Assembly: GCA_002840435.1 (NCBI GenBank) | Contig: PHAT01000005.1 | Location: forward strand, 734,460 to 798,459 | DNA from: Deltaproteobacteria bacterium HGW-Deltaproteobacteria-6 | Lineage (GTDB): Bacteria; Desulfobacterota; Syntrophia; Syntrophales; Smithellaceae | Reading direction: 5' to 3' | Length of the DNA: 64,000 nt | In this document: positions 43,887 through 52,450 of the stretch, piece after piece | Layout: the number at the start of each line of letters is the position of its first letter | How positions within the stretch are numbered: position 1 is the stretch's first letter | Notes under the pieces: model-generated | The model's input: only the letters and a program-made list of their open reading frames with translations | Database searches by the model: none | What the model was told of the DNA's origin: nothing | Position numbers and translations under genes: made by a program

Positions 43887-45803
43887 TTATTTTGCATACA
43901 CAAAATGAGCGATATTGATTTTGTCTTTTTCCACGCGAATCTTCTGCGTTTCCACGCCGCATCCGTAATTTATGGTAATTGTGTGATCTCCGGGCTCAAG
44001 GTCGGTGACTCTCAGGTAATTGATCTTCTTCGGCAGAGACAGCCACCCCCGAAGATCCGCCTGCTCGGCCGCTATCCATGCCGCACCGGCCGCGTCCACG
44101 GCAACCTCTGCAAATAATGACGCGAAGGGAATGTTTTTCGCGAGCTCCTTGATCGCCATCTTCGCCGCGAATTGTGTTGTGGCCTTGGCGGTCATTCTGG
44201 CCATTATTTTGGCCTGGATGTCAGGCTTGTTCTTTTGGTACTGCGTAGTGATCGTGTTTTCAAGATCATAAAGCAGTTGTGCGCTCCCGGCGGATTTTCC
44301 ATCGATGTTAATGTCGCATGCCGTCACTTGGGTCGGCGTCGGCGCGTATTCGGCATAGGCGTATCCGATCATGCCAACCCCCGGAACCGGCGTAGGCCCC
44401 CACTTGGTCTGGAATTTCTGTGGGGCTAATCCGACGTCCACTAAAATCACCAGATCGGTTGTTTTACCGGTCTTGCTCTCCAGTCTCGCAATTTCATGGT
44501 CCCATTTCAGTTTTTTGTATTCGATTTTTGCGTCGTCTTTCCTATCTTCCATCTCATACATGAGAGCGGTCAGATATCGCGCAAACGGATTTTCCAGATA
44601 GGCCCTTTCCACCGGTTTCTCTTCGATGAACTGGTTGATTTTGGTAATGGTCCGGTTGCGTTCGACGATGGCCCCGTTAAAGTCCCCCTTGCCGAGATAG
44701 GCAACGATTAAATAGGGGCTGATCATCAGTTTTTCATGCATTTCCGCTTCATACTCCATCGCTGTATCATCAGTCATGATAGAGCCGAACCCCTCTGTGA
44801 TGGATATCGTCCCTTCGATGGTCAGGAATCTTCTTTCGGCCTCCTGAAAATCAGCAATCGCATGATCGTACTTGCGGGCGGACAGGGCCACTTTGCCCCT
44901 TTCCAGCAGAGACAGATACTTGTTTTTTTTGCCTTCGACAGTGCTCTGGTATTGCTGGCACAGCTTGTCGGTGTGGGCAAAAGCGGTGTCAAACGAACCG
45001 CTCATCAGGCTCAACACCATCGTATCATACTCCAGCGTGTAGCCGCTCTTCACAATATTCTGCGGAATGACCACCGGCGCAACCACGTTCTGCGGAGCCG
45101 GCGCCGGAATTGCCGCCGGTTGAACCACGGGGGCCGAAGCGATTTTCTGTTCCGTTTGTGCAGCAGCGTCTCCTGCCGCTTCTGTCGGTGCGGGTGTAAT
45201 CGGATCCTGCGAATCGTCCTTTGCCAAAAGCGCCGCGCCGCCGGGGCTCAGGAGAGCTATGATATCATTGTGCTGATAATATTTTGCATAATCGAGAGCC
45301 GTTCGCCCGTCCTTGGCTTTAATATTCAAATCGGCCCCGCCTTTGAGCAGGGTTTTGACCATCTTCGGGGAGTTGTTATAAGATGCGCTGATCAAAGGGG
45401 TCCAACCCTGATAATTGTCCTGGGCGTTTACCTGGGCTCCTTTTTCAATAAGAGATTGGGCGACAGGATGCATCTCGTCTGAGCAGGCCGCTGCCGCCAA
45501 TAACAGGGTGCCCCCGTCAGGCGCTGTTACGTTGATGCTTGCGCCTCTTTTCAACAGCAGCTCAACCACATCAGGCATACAGTTATAGGTGGCCCAGTAC
45601 AGAGGCGATGCACTCCACTTGCCCGTGCTCGGCTGGTTGATGTTTGCGCCATGATCAAGCAGCCGGTTAATACCGGCCACATCCCGGTTTTCCACGGCTC
45701 TGATGAGAGGGGTTTTCATGGTACAGCCGACTGTTGCCAGCAGAGAGGCAATCATCAAAAAAGAAAGGGTTTTGTTGCAGGATAAAAGGTTCTTCCTTTT
45801 CAT
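43887..45803 (-). CDS. Ankyrin-repeat lipoprotein with a COG3014-like domain
   Basis: 638 residues. A signal with a Cys at about 27 (LLATVGC) suggests a lipoprotein. Five ankyrin repeats span about 32-190 (for example GANINQPSTGKWSASPLYWATYNC, KGGADLNIKAKDGRTALDYAKYY). A low-complexity Ala/Pro/Gln linker (about 195-250) leads to a helical TPR-like region with LENPFARYLTALMYEMEDRKDDAKIEYKK-type sequence (about 395-425) and DLVILVDVGLAPQKF, as in COG3014 proteins that neighbour lpoB. Probably a periplasmic scaffold of the cell-wall synthesis control system; the ankyrin addition is unusual. Confidence 0.78.
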   Translation of the reverse strand: MKRKNLLSCNKTLSFLMIASLLATVGCTMKTPLIRAVENRDVAGINRLLDHGANINQPSTGKWSASPLYWATYNCMPDVVELLLKRGASINVTAPDGGTLLLAAAACSDEMHPVAQSLIEKGAQVNAQDNYQGWTPLISASYNNSPKMVKTLLKGGADLNIKAKDGRTALDYAKYYQHNDIIALLSPGGAALLAKDDSQDPITPAPTEAAGDAAAQTEQKIASAPVVQPAAIPAPAPQNVVAPVVIPQNIVKSGYTLEYDTMVLSLMSGSFDTAFAHTDKLCQQYQSTVEGKKNKYLSLLERGKVALSARKYDHAIADFQEAERRFLTIEGTISITEGFGSIMTDDTAMEYEAEMHEKLMISPYLIVAYLGKGDFNGAIVERNRTITKINQFIEEKPVERAYLENPFARYLTALMYEMEDRKDDAKIEYKKLKWDHEIARLESKTGKTTDLVILVDVGLAPQKFQTKWGPTPVPGVGMIGYAYAEYAPTPTQVTACDINIDGKSAGSAQLLYDLENTITTQYQKNKPDIQAKIMARMTAKATTQFAAKMAIKELAKNIPFASLFAEVAVDAAGAAWIAAEQADLRGWLSLPKKINYLRVTDLEPGDHTITINYGCGVETQKIRVEKDKINIAHFVYAK

Positions 45804-45865
45804 AATTGTCTTCTTTCCGTATCATTTTTTTTGGCAATAACCTGCTGAATAAAAACGATTAAACC

Positions 45866-45894
45866 ATTATCAACAGTTTATCTGTTTTTGTCAA
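45866..45894 (-). promoter_or_regulatory. Near-consensus promoter of the ankyrin/lpoB operon
   Basis: Minus strand: TTGACA (45889-45894), 17 bases, GATAAT (45866-45871), about 60 bases upstream of the ATG at 45803. Confidence 0.65.
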
Positions 45895-45978
45895 CAAATG
45901 TAATTAATATAGATGTCTGCCATGTGCCGCACGTTCCGTCTTCTTCGTTGATCGTGTTGTCCCCGTGATTGGACCCGC

Positions 45979-46779
45979 TTAAGGAAGGTCGTCAATCCAG
46001 GACGGATCGGTAAACCAGCGCTGGGTCATTTTATCCAGCAGCCCCTCGCCCTTCAGGAGCATTAATGTGTTTTGCAGGAAGTTTGTCAGCAGAGGGTCGC
46101 CCTCACGGATGGCAATGCCAATAGGTTCGATGCTGAAGGGGGGATTGGCCACAAAATCTTTGTCCCGGTACCGCATCGACTCCACGCTTGTATAGGGATA
46201 ATCGGCCATCAGCGCCATGACCTTCTTTTTCCGCAGAAGATCCAGCGTTTCTTCCGTTGATCCGGCAATGACCAGTTTTGCTTTGGGCAACATCAGTTTC
46301 GCAATTTTTTCCGTTGTTGTTCCCTTCGGCACGGCGATGGTGAAATCGGATTTGTTGATGTCCGCGAGGCCGATGATCTTGTCAGCAATGTCCTTGGTGG
46401 TCAGGATAGACTGCCCCGACATGAAATAGGGGCCGACATAAATCACCTTCAGGTTTCGCTCCGGCGTAATGGTCATGCAGGAGAGGATCATGTCGATTTT
46501 GCCTTTTTCAAGGGCGGGGATCAATTTGTCGAAAGGCATCTCTACGATGCGCAGTTTGACATGCATCGCTGAAGCGATGAGCCGGCTGAGGTCGATATCG
46601 AGCCCCTTGAGGCTGCCGTCTTTAGCCTTGAAGGCCATGGGGGGCAAATTGGCGGAAGTGCCTACCACGAGTTCTTTTTTCTTCAAAATTTTATCGATCG
46701 TCGGTCCGGCGGAAGCAAAAGAAGCGAGGGACAACAGTAGAAACAAAACCATTATTACCTTGAACTGCGATTTTTTCAT
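45979..46779 (-). CDS. Family 3 extracellular solute-binding protein (amino acid type)
   Basis: 266 residues with a signal peptide (1-24, FLLLSLASFASAGP). The SBP_bac_3 signature DLSRLIASAMHVKLRIVEMPFDKLIPALEKGKIDMILSCMTITPERN is clear, followed by the VPKGTTTEKIAKLMLP and ALMADYPYT segments. It would bind a polar amino acid. No permease or ATPase gene accompanies it, so it serves a transporter elsewhere or acts as a sensor ligand-binder. Confidence 0.9.
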   Translation of the reverse strand: MKKSQFKVIMVLFLLLSLASFASAGPTIDKILKKKELVVGTSANLPPMAFKAKDGSLKGLDIDLSRLIASAMHVKLRIVEMPFDKLIPALEKGKIDMILSCMTITPERNLKVIYVGPYFMSGQSILTTKDIADKIIGLADINKSDFTIAVPKGTTTEKIAKLMLPKAKLVIAGSTEETLDLLRKKKVMALMADYPYTSVESMRYRDKDFVANPPFSIEPIGIAIREGDPLLTNFLQNTLMLLKGEGLLDKMTQRWFTDPSWIDDLP

Positions 46780-46899
46780 GTTGTTACTCCTTATCAGTGG
46801 ATTGTTTTATTATATAACAACTCGGGTTTCCTGAAGTAAAAAGATATTCGCGCCAATCTTCAGAGGGCTCATCAAAGGAGCCTTGTGATATTAAAAGAA

Positions 46900-46928
46900 A
46901 GCATAAAGGGGCGGCGGTGCCGTGTCAA
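46900..46928 (-). promoter_or_regulatory. Near-consensus promoter of the solute-binding protein gene
   Basis: Minus strand: TTGACA (46923-46928), 17 bases, TATGCT (46900-46905). It lies 121 bases upstream of the ATG at 46779. Confidence 0.58.
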
Positions 46929-47139
46929 GCGGGAAAAGCAAGGCTCAGACATCATCGCGGGGAGGGAAAAGCCATCATGATGACCTGTCCGCGCACCGGA
47001 TGTTTGAGACAGACTCATCCGTTGATTTTTATCAAGGCATCGGCAATGGCAGCGGGGCCTTGGCTCAACAGCTTATTTCCTGTTTTTATAATTTGATTTT
47101 TTTCAAAAGCTAATATAAGTTTATCAAAACAATGGCTGA

Positions 47140-47283
47140 GTGTCCTCTGAGGCGGCATTTGGCAAGGATTCTGTTAAAAAGATCATCGATTTTTGTGAAC
47201 GTTTGAATAATTATCAAACGATTATCGAACATCGGAATTGCGGTCGCTATGCGGTTGCCAATCCCGGTTTCGGCGCTGTTTAA
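47140..47283 (+). other. Possible short gene or gene remnant in a 544-base gap
   Basis: A frame from GTG 47140 to TAA 47283 encodes 47 residues with a protein-like composition (KDSVKKIIDFCERLNNY, HRNCGRYAVANPGFGAV) although no ribosome site is evident. It may be a remnant of a decayed gene or a short unknown protein. The rest of the gap 46780-47323 shows only the promoter of the solute-binding protein gene. Confidence 0.3.
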
Positions 47284-47323
47284 GCCATGCAGTTTCTTAA
47301 AATGATTTCGGAATGATTCGCCT

Positions 47324-48190
47324 ATGAAAGCTGTTAAAAAAACTGCGCTTCTTGCCTCTCAAACGCTTCCCCTGACTCTTGAAAATATTTTTAAAAAAAC
47401 AGGTTTAAAACCGGCCGCAGCGTTGGAACAAAAAAAACCGCAGACGGAATTTATTCTGATTTTGGCCGAATCCGTCTCCCCCGCGCAGCGCGCCAAACTC
47501 CTTTCTCATGGCTTCAGTTTCAAGCTGAAAGACGATCTTTTGCACAGCCTGATCCGGCTGGAAAAAGAAAACCATCATTTAAAATCCCTGAGTGTCACGG
47601 ATGAATTAACCGGCGTTTATAATAAACGTTTCTTCAGCAGGCAATTGACGGTCGAAATCGTGCGCGCTCAAAGAACCGGCGAGCCTTTCTGCCTGATTTT
47701 CATTGACCTGGATAATTTTAAAATTGTCAACGATACACTGGGCCATACCAAGGGTGACGAGTTTTTAGTCAAAATGTGCCGCCAGATCAACTTGAATATC
47801 CGGCCCACGGATTTTGCCTGCCGTTTCGGCGGAGATGAGTTTGCCATCATTCTACCCGCCACTTCTCTGCTGGATGGCGTAAAAATTGCGAAGCGCTGGC
47901 ATGAGATTTTCTCGCAGGTCGCGAAGGATATGAATCTTCCGGTTTCTTCCTCTATCGGTGTCGATCAATTCAGTGCGTCGAGCAGACAAAGCGCGCAGGA
48001 ATTTTTGCATCAGGTTGATCAGTTATTATACAAGGCGAAAAAAACGGGCAAAGGAAAGATTACTCATCCCGATATTGAAATACCCGATTCCAAGGCTGTG
48101 ACACGGGAGGAAAGAGAACTCCTTTATCACATTTTTCAACCCTCAGGGCAAAAGCAACATCTCCGAAAAAAGGACAAAGGAAAAAATTGA
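47324..48190 (+). CDS. GGDEF diguanylate cyclase
   Basis: 288 residues: about 85 N-terminal residues of unknown fold ending in a coiled coil (LIRLEKENHHLKSL), then a GGDEF domain (about 88-250). Active loop GGDEF at 169-173; inhibitory RxxD (RPTD, 160-163) five residues before. Likely an active, feedback-inhibited c-di-GMP synthase. The stop TGA overlaps the TTG start of the next gene (TTGA), so the two are coupled. Confidence 0.93.
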   Translation: MKAVKKTALLASQTLPLTLENIFKKTGLKPAAALEQKKPQTEFILILAESVSPAQRAKLLSHGFSFKLKDDLLHSLIRLEKENHHLKSLSVTDELTGVYNKRFFSRQLTVEIVRAQRTGEPFCLIFIDLDNFKIVNDTLGHTKGDEFLVKMCRQINLNIRPTDFACRFGGDEFAIILPATSLLDGVKIAKRWHEIFSQVAKDMNLPVSSSIGVDQFSASSRQSAQEFLHQVDQLLYKAKKTGKGKITHPDIEIPDSKAVTREERELLYHIFQPSGQKQHLRKKDKGKN

Positions 48191-48951
48191 AAACAGCACA
48201 AGAAACCATGATCGTATCGTTAACCAGCGGAAAAGGCGGCGTCGGCAAAACCTTTGTCAGCACCAATCTGGCCGCAACGCTGGCCAGGCAGGGCAAAAAA
48301 GTCCTGGTTGTTGACTGTGATCTGGGACTGGCCAATATTGATATCATGCTGGGGATCAATCCTGTACGAACCCTCAAGGACGTTGTCTTCGGTGACCTGC
48401 ATCTGCGGGATGTCATCATGCCGACGTCGGCCGGCTTTGACTTGATTCCGGCCAGTTCCGGCATCCGTGAAATGGCGCAGCTTTTGTTTGAAAAAATTCA
48501 AACCATTAAGGAAATGATGCTGGAACTGGAAGGCTATGACGTTATCCTGCTCGATACGGGGGCGGGTATCGCTGAGGTTGTTTTGCAGTTCAATTTGCTG
48601 GCCCGGTACAATATTATTGTGATCAACCGGGAATTGACGAGCCTTACCGACGCCTACGCGATGGTCAAGGTCATGTATCAGGTTTTTGGCCGGCAGTCCT
48701 TCGGCGTCATCACCAACAATGTCGCAAACAGCAGGGAAGGCGCCTCCATCTTTAAAAATATCGACACCATCAGCCGGCGCTTTTTAGGGTTCCCCCTTAC
48801 CTGGCTGGGAAATGTCAGGCAGGATGACATGATCCCTCAATCCATTTTAAGACAGGAAATTCCGGTCTGCAAGTTTCCCCGCTCGCGCGTGGCCGTTGAT
48901 TTTATTGCCGTCGGTAAAGCGCTGATTGCCGGGAAATATCCCGTCGCATAA
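48187..48951 (+). CDS. FlhG/MinD-type P-loop ATPase
   Basis: 254 residues if started at the TTG (48187; alternatively ATG 48208). The deviant Walker A GKGGVGKT is at 15-22, followed by VDCDLGLANIDIMLG and later DVILLDTGAGI. This is the MinD/ParA superfamily, closest in pattern to FlhG (YlxH/MotR), which regulates flagellar number with FlhF. No flagellar gene is in the window; the overlap with a diguanylate cyclase suggests polar localisation or motility control. Confidence 0.9.
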   Translation: MKTAQETMIVSLTSGKGGVGKTFVSTNLAATLARQGKKVLVVDCDLGLANIDIMLGINPVRTLKDVVFGDLHLRDVIMPTSAGFDLIPASSGIREMAQLLFEKIQTIKEMMLELEGYDVILLDTGAGIAEVVLQFNLLARYNIIVINRELTSLTDAYAMVKVMYQVFGRQSFGVITNNVANSREGASIFKNIDTISRRFLGFPLTWLGNVRQDDMIPQSILRQEIPVCKFPRSRVAVDFIAVGKALIAGKYPVA

Positions 48952-49092
48952 GGAAAGCATCGTTGGCTGAATTTCCGGATGACAGTACAGAAATGGCGGA
49001 CTCGTTTAAAGAAAAAAGAGCATTACGGGCAAACTGAACATTCGACAGAAAATGCCTGCCGGGGGCCGGCCTCCATCCAAACGATGTCCGGA

Positions 49093-49941
49093 TTATCCGT
49101 CTAACTGAAGAATTCTTTCGAGATCGCTTCCGTAGCGTCTGTATTTTTCAGGAGATAAAATTTCCTGGAGATGGTCCTTGTTCTGCACCAGTTCAGCCAG
49201 TGTATCGTCCGGCAAAAACATGAACACCGCGCAGTTGGCAACTTTGGCCTGCTCAAAACGCCAGATATAGAGTTTTTTGAGGATCTCTTTTTGCTCGCGG
49301 GCCAGCGTATAATATCCTTTGATTTTTGAATAACCGCGCCTGTCGAATACTCTTTCCTGCCAGTTGCAGGCGGCGATTTTTGCGAAAGCCTCCCTGGCGG
49401 CGCCTTCCAGTCCCTGTTCCTGCAGGGATGCCCGTTGCTTTTCATAAAGGGCAGGTAACAGGGTCACATCCTGGACAGCATATTCCAGTTGTTCGTCCGT
49501 CAGCGGACGGTGATCCCAGCGTGACCGCTGCATTTTTTTGCTTTTTTTCAGCTCCACTCCGAGGAATTCCTTGATCATTTTGTCCAGCGAAAGCTGCCTG
49601 AATCCCAGCAGCATCCCGGCCCGGTGGGTATCGAAAATATTTTGAAATTCAAATTCATAGTCTCTCTTCAGCAGGCGGATATCGTTGTCCGCCGCATGGA
49701 GAATTTTTACGACGGATTTGCTTTTAAAAATTCTGGCTAAAAATGAAAAATCAAGGTCGGCCGTCGCATCCAGGACATAGGTGGTCGCCGGGGCGTAAAT
49801 TTGGATCAAACAGAGTTTTTCCCTGAAATATCTGAATGAATCATATTCCGTATCAATGCCTAGTATCGAAGCCTGGCGCAAATGCTCGGCGGCGCGCTTT
49901 GCGGCTTCGGGTGTGTTCACCAGCAGCCAATTCGTATTCAT
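49093..49941 (-). CDS. rnd: Ribonuclease D-like 3'-5' exonuclease
   Basis: 282 residues. DEDDy exonuclease: GIDTEYDSF (Asp30, Glu32), HAADNDIRLL, IFDTHRAGMLLG and the Tyr/Asp of YAVQDVTLL. The C-terminal 70-80 residues fit an HRDC domain. RNase D trims tRNA and other RNA 3' ends. Shorter than the E. coli enzyme (375) because a single HRDC is kept. Confidence 0.9.
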   Translation of the reverse strand: MNTNWLLVNTPEAAKRAAEHLRQASILGIDTEYDSFRYFREKLCLIQIYAPATTYVLDATADLDFSFLARIFKSKSVVKILHAADNDIRLLKRDYEFEFQNIFDTHRAGMLLGFRQLSLDKMIKEFLGVELKKSKKMQRSRWDHRPLTDEQLEYAVQDVTLLPALYEKQRASLQEQGLEGAAREAFAKIAACNWQERVFDRRGYSKIKGYYTLAREQKEILKKLYIWRFEQAKVANCAVFMFLPDDTLAELVQNKDHLQEILSPEKYRRYGSDLERILQLDG

Positions 49942-50126
49942 GGAACGCTACTTAACCGAAACAGGGATTTAATGCTATAAAAATGATACATATTGGTTAG
50001 GGAAGCAGCGGATGATAACAGTCTATTTGTCTGGTTTCATTGTGCTATTATGCTTTACAAAATAATAAGATGTGCTACGCTGGAGCCGCTTGACGGAAAA
50101 AAAAGAAGACTCGGGTATGACTGGTC

Positions 50127-50924
50127 ATGAAAAAAAAGTGGCTGTTGCTAATCATCGCAATATTTTTAGGGGGTTGTAATATGCAAAATCGATTTCTTTA
50201 TTTTCCTAATGACGAATGGCCGACGCCCGGGATGCTGGAGGTCGAGCAGATGGCGCTCTGGCAGGCAACCGGTTCCGACTATCGGGGCCTGATCTCCGCC
50301 GGAAATGTTCCATCCCCCAGCGGAACGGTCATCATTTTCCATGGCAACGGCGGGACGGCTATTGATCGCGGATTTTACATGGAACCGTTGATGAATCTCG
50401 GCTTTCGCGTCATTTTGGCTGAATATCCCCAATACGGGGGCCGTCCGGGAAAGGTGGGAGAAAAACCGTTTGTTGCCGACGCTCTGGAATCGGTTCGCCT
50501 GGCCCACAAACAATATGGAGAACCGTTTTATGTGCTGGGGGAATCGCTGGGCTGCGGTGTTGCCGCTTCTGTCGTCAAGCAGACAACAACACCTGTTGCC
50601 GGGCTTATGCTCATCACGCCCTGGGACACGCTGGCCGATGTTGCCCGGTCGCTTTTCCCTTTTCTGCCGGTAAAACTGGTTCTGACCGACAAGTATGACA
50701 GCATTGAAAATCTGCGAAAGTTTCCGGGGAACATTGCCGTGGTCGGCGCTGAACGGGACGAAATTCTGCCCATCAAACACGCCCGTAATTTATACGCGAA
50801 TTTACCGGAAGGCCGGAAACGCATGTGGATCATCCGCGGCGCGGGCCACAACGACTGGCCGTCTTACGCCGACCCGTCTTTATGGAAAGAGATGACCGAT
50901 TTTGTTAAAGTTGATAAAAAATGA
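50127..50924 (+). CDS. Alpha/beta hydrolase lipoprotein
   Basis: 265 residues. Lipobox FLGGC (Cys at 17). The core has HGNGGTAIDR (oxyanion region, about 73-82), the nucleophile elbow GESLG, an Asp region (AERDEILP) and a His near the end (GAGHNDWP). It resembles the serine aminopeptidase S33/BAAT-like hydrolases of the YsbJ type. Substrate unknown. The next small gene overlaps or abuts it. Confidence 0.85.
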   Translation: MKKKWLLLIIAIFLGGCNMQNRFLYFPNDEWPTPGMLEVEQMALWQATGSDYRGLISAGNVPSPSGTVIIFHGNGGTAIDRGFYMEPLMNLGFRVILAEYPQYGGRPGKVGEKPFVADALESVRLAHKQYGEPFYVLGESLGCGVAASVVKQTTTPVAGLMLITPWDTLADVARSLFPFLPVKLVLTDKYDSIENLRKFPGNIAVVGAERDEILPIKHARNLYANLPEGRKRMWIIRGAGHNDWPSYADPSLWKEMTDFVKVDKK

Positions 50925-50935
50925 AAGGATACCCC

Positions 50936-51265
50936 ATGAGAAAATCAATTTTATTACTGGCAGGCTTCCTTACCGTTTTGCTGTGGCCTTTCCCGGCATC
51001 AGCCCTGACACCCGAACAGGTGATTGAACTGAAGAAGGAAGGGGTCAGCGAAGCCACGATACAAAGGATGATCGAACAGCAGGCAAGGGAAAAAGATCCC
51101 TACGCAACAATGGGTGTGAAAGAGGTCAAGGACAAGGATGGCAATACGGTCATTATTCATTCAACCGGCGGAAACACCGGCAGCACGGCGGATGACGAAG
51201 AGGCGGCAAAAGTGGATAAAGCCTGGGAGATGCTGCGTAACATGACGATCAAACATAAAAGATAA
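50936..51265 (+). CDS. Small secreted protein
   Basis: 109 residues from the ATG at 50936, with GAAAGG upstream. Signal peptide 1-25 ending in PASA. The mature part starts LTPEQVIELKKEGVSEATIQRMI, a short helical repeat like those of SHOCT/UBA-type or periplasmic stress proteins, and has a disordered Gly/Thr/Glu-rich stretch. Probably coupled to the hydrolase gene. Confidence 0.68.
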   Translation: MRKSILLLAGFLTVLLWPFPASALTPEQVIELKKEGVSEATIQRMIEQQAREKDPYATMGVKEVKDKDGNTVIIHSTGGNTGSTADDEEAAKVDKAWEMLRNMTIKHKR

Positions 51266-51291
51266 GTATTGCCATGCTGGCATCAGAACGG

Positions 51292-51320
51292 TTGTCCATT
51301 ATGTAATATGTCTTTATATT
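51292..51320 (+). promoter_or_regulatory. Weak candidate promoter for btuCD
   Basis: TTGTCC (51292-51297), 17 bases, TATATT (51315-51320) in an AT-rich gap; several overlapping alternatives exist. Confidence 0.33.
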
Positions 51321-51436
51321 CAATATCTTGTCTCCATATGACTTAAAATATTACTTGCTTAAATGCGCTGCTTCGCGTATCGGAAATCCGGATACGATCC
51401 AATGAAACAGGGAGGATATGCCTTATTTACCGCCGG

Positions 51437-52450
51437 GTGACGTTATCACGCGTGCTGGGAGTCAGCGCGCTGTTGCTTTTATTGTTTGTGCTGCTTTGCC
51501 TTGCCGCGCTTTGTCTCGGCGCGATCCACATCGCGCCCGCCGATGTAGTCGAATCGATTGCGGCCGTGCTTTCCGGTAATGCGTCCGTGCCATCCGAAAA
51601 CGAACTGATTTTATTCTCCGTGCGCCTGCCGCGGATAATCTTCGCCGGGATTGTGGGCGCGTCTTTGTCGCTGGGCGGCGTAGTCTTTCAGGCGCTGTTA
51701 CGCAATCCGCTGGCCGATCCTTACGTGCTGGGCATCTCCGGCGGCTCGGCGCTGGGGGCGATTATCGGCATTGTGCTGGGCGCCGGCTCCTTTTATCTGG
51801 GTGTGCCGTTTCTGGCTTTTTGCGGTGCGCTCACCACCGTATTTCTGGTATTTATCGTGGCCGGGGGATCGAGAGGACTGCTCCTCGATAACTCCTTGCT
51901 TCTGGCCGGCGTCGTGGTCAACGCTTTTTTTTCCGCAGCGATTCTTTTTGCCCTGTCTATTGTGAACAGCATGGAACTGCACAGCATCAGCTTCTGGCTG
52001 ATGGGGGATCTCTCCAGCGCGGCATCGAAGGAAATTGCCGTGTCCGCCTTATGCCTTTTTGCCGGGTTTGTCCTGCTTTACGCACAGGCGCGTAAACTCA
52101 ATTTAATGGTGCAGGGTGAGGAAACCGCTTTGCAGCTGGGTGTCAATGTGCAAGGCACGAAATATATATTGCTGATCGTTACGTCGCTGATTACGGCAGT
52201 AGCCGTGTCGCTGGCGGGCATCATCGGTTTTGTCGGCATCATGGTACCGCACATGATGCGCCTTGTTTTCGGTTCCGATCATCGGCTGCTTTTGCCTGCG
52301 GCGGCGCTTTTCGGCGCTTCCTTTCTGGTGGTGGCCGATACGGTCGCGCGGATTCTTCTGGCGCCTGCGGAATTGCCGGTCGGCGTGATCACCGCGCTTT
52401 GCGGGGCGCCTTATTTTATTTTTCTGATGAGAAGGAAGGGCCGCGGATAA
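51437..52450 (+). CDS. btuC: Cobalamin/iron-siderophore-type ABC permease (BtuC)
   Basis: 337 residues, about ten membrane helices. FecCD signatures are present: RLPRIIFAGIVGASLSLGGVVFQALLRNPLADPYVLGISGGSALG and, at the C-terminus, GFVGIMVPHMMRLVFGSDHRLLLPAAALFGASFLVVADTVAR. Its place beside a B12 riboswitch and btuF supports cobalamin as the cargo. The start is unsettled: the GTG at 51437 has no ribosome site, and the good GGGAGG at about 51408 fits an out-of-frame ATG at 51418. Confidence 0.9.
   Translation: MTLSRVLGVSALLLLLFVLLCLAALCLGAIHIAPADVVESIAAVLSGNASVPSENELILFSVRLPRIIFAGIVGASLSLGGVVFQALLRNPLADPYVLGISGGSALGAIIGIVLGAGSFYLGVPFLAFCGALTTVFLVFIVAGGSRGLLLDNSLLLAGVVVNAFFSAAILFALSIVNSMELHSISFWLMGDLSSAASKEIAVSALCLFAGFVLLYAQARKLNLMVQGEETALQLGVNVQGTKYILLIVTSLITAVAVSLAGIIGFVGIMVPHMMRLVFGSDHRLLLPAAALFGASFLVVADTVARILLAPAELPVGVITALCGAPYFIFLMRRKGRG

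Noticed and set aside
46922-47113. A 63-codon plus-strand frame
   Set aside because: Poor start region, composition not protein-like, and it begins inside the promoter of the divergent solute-binding protein gene.
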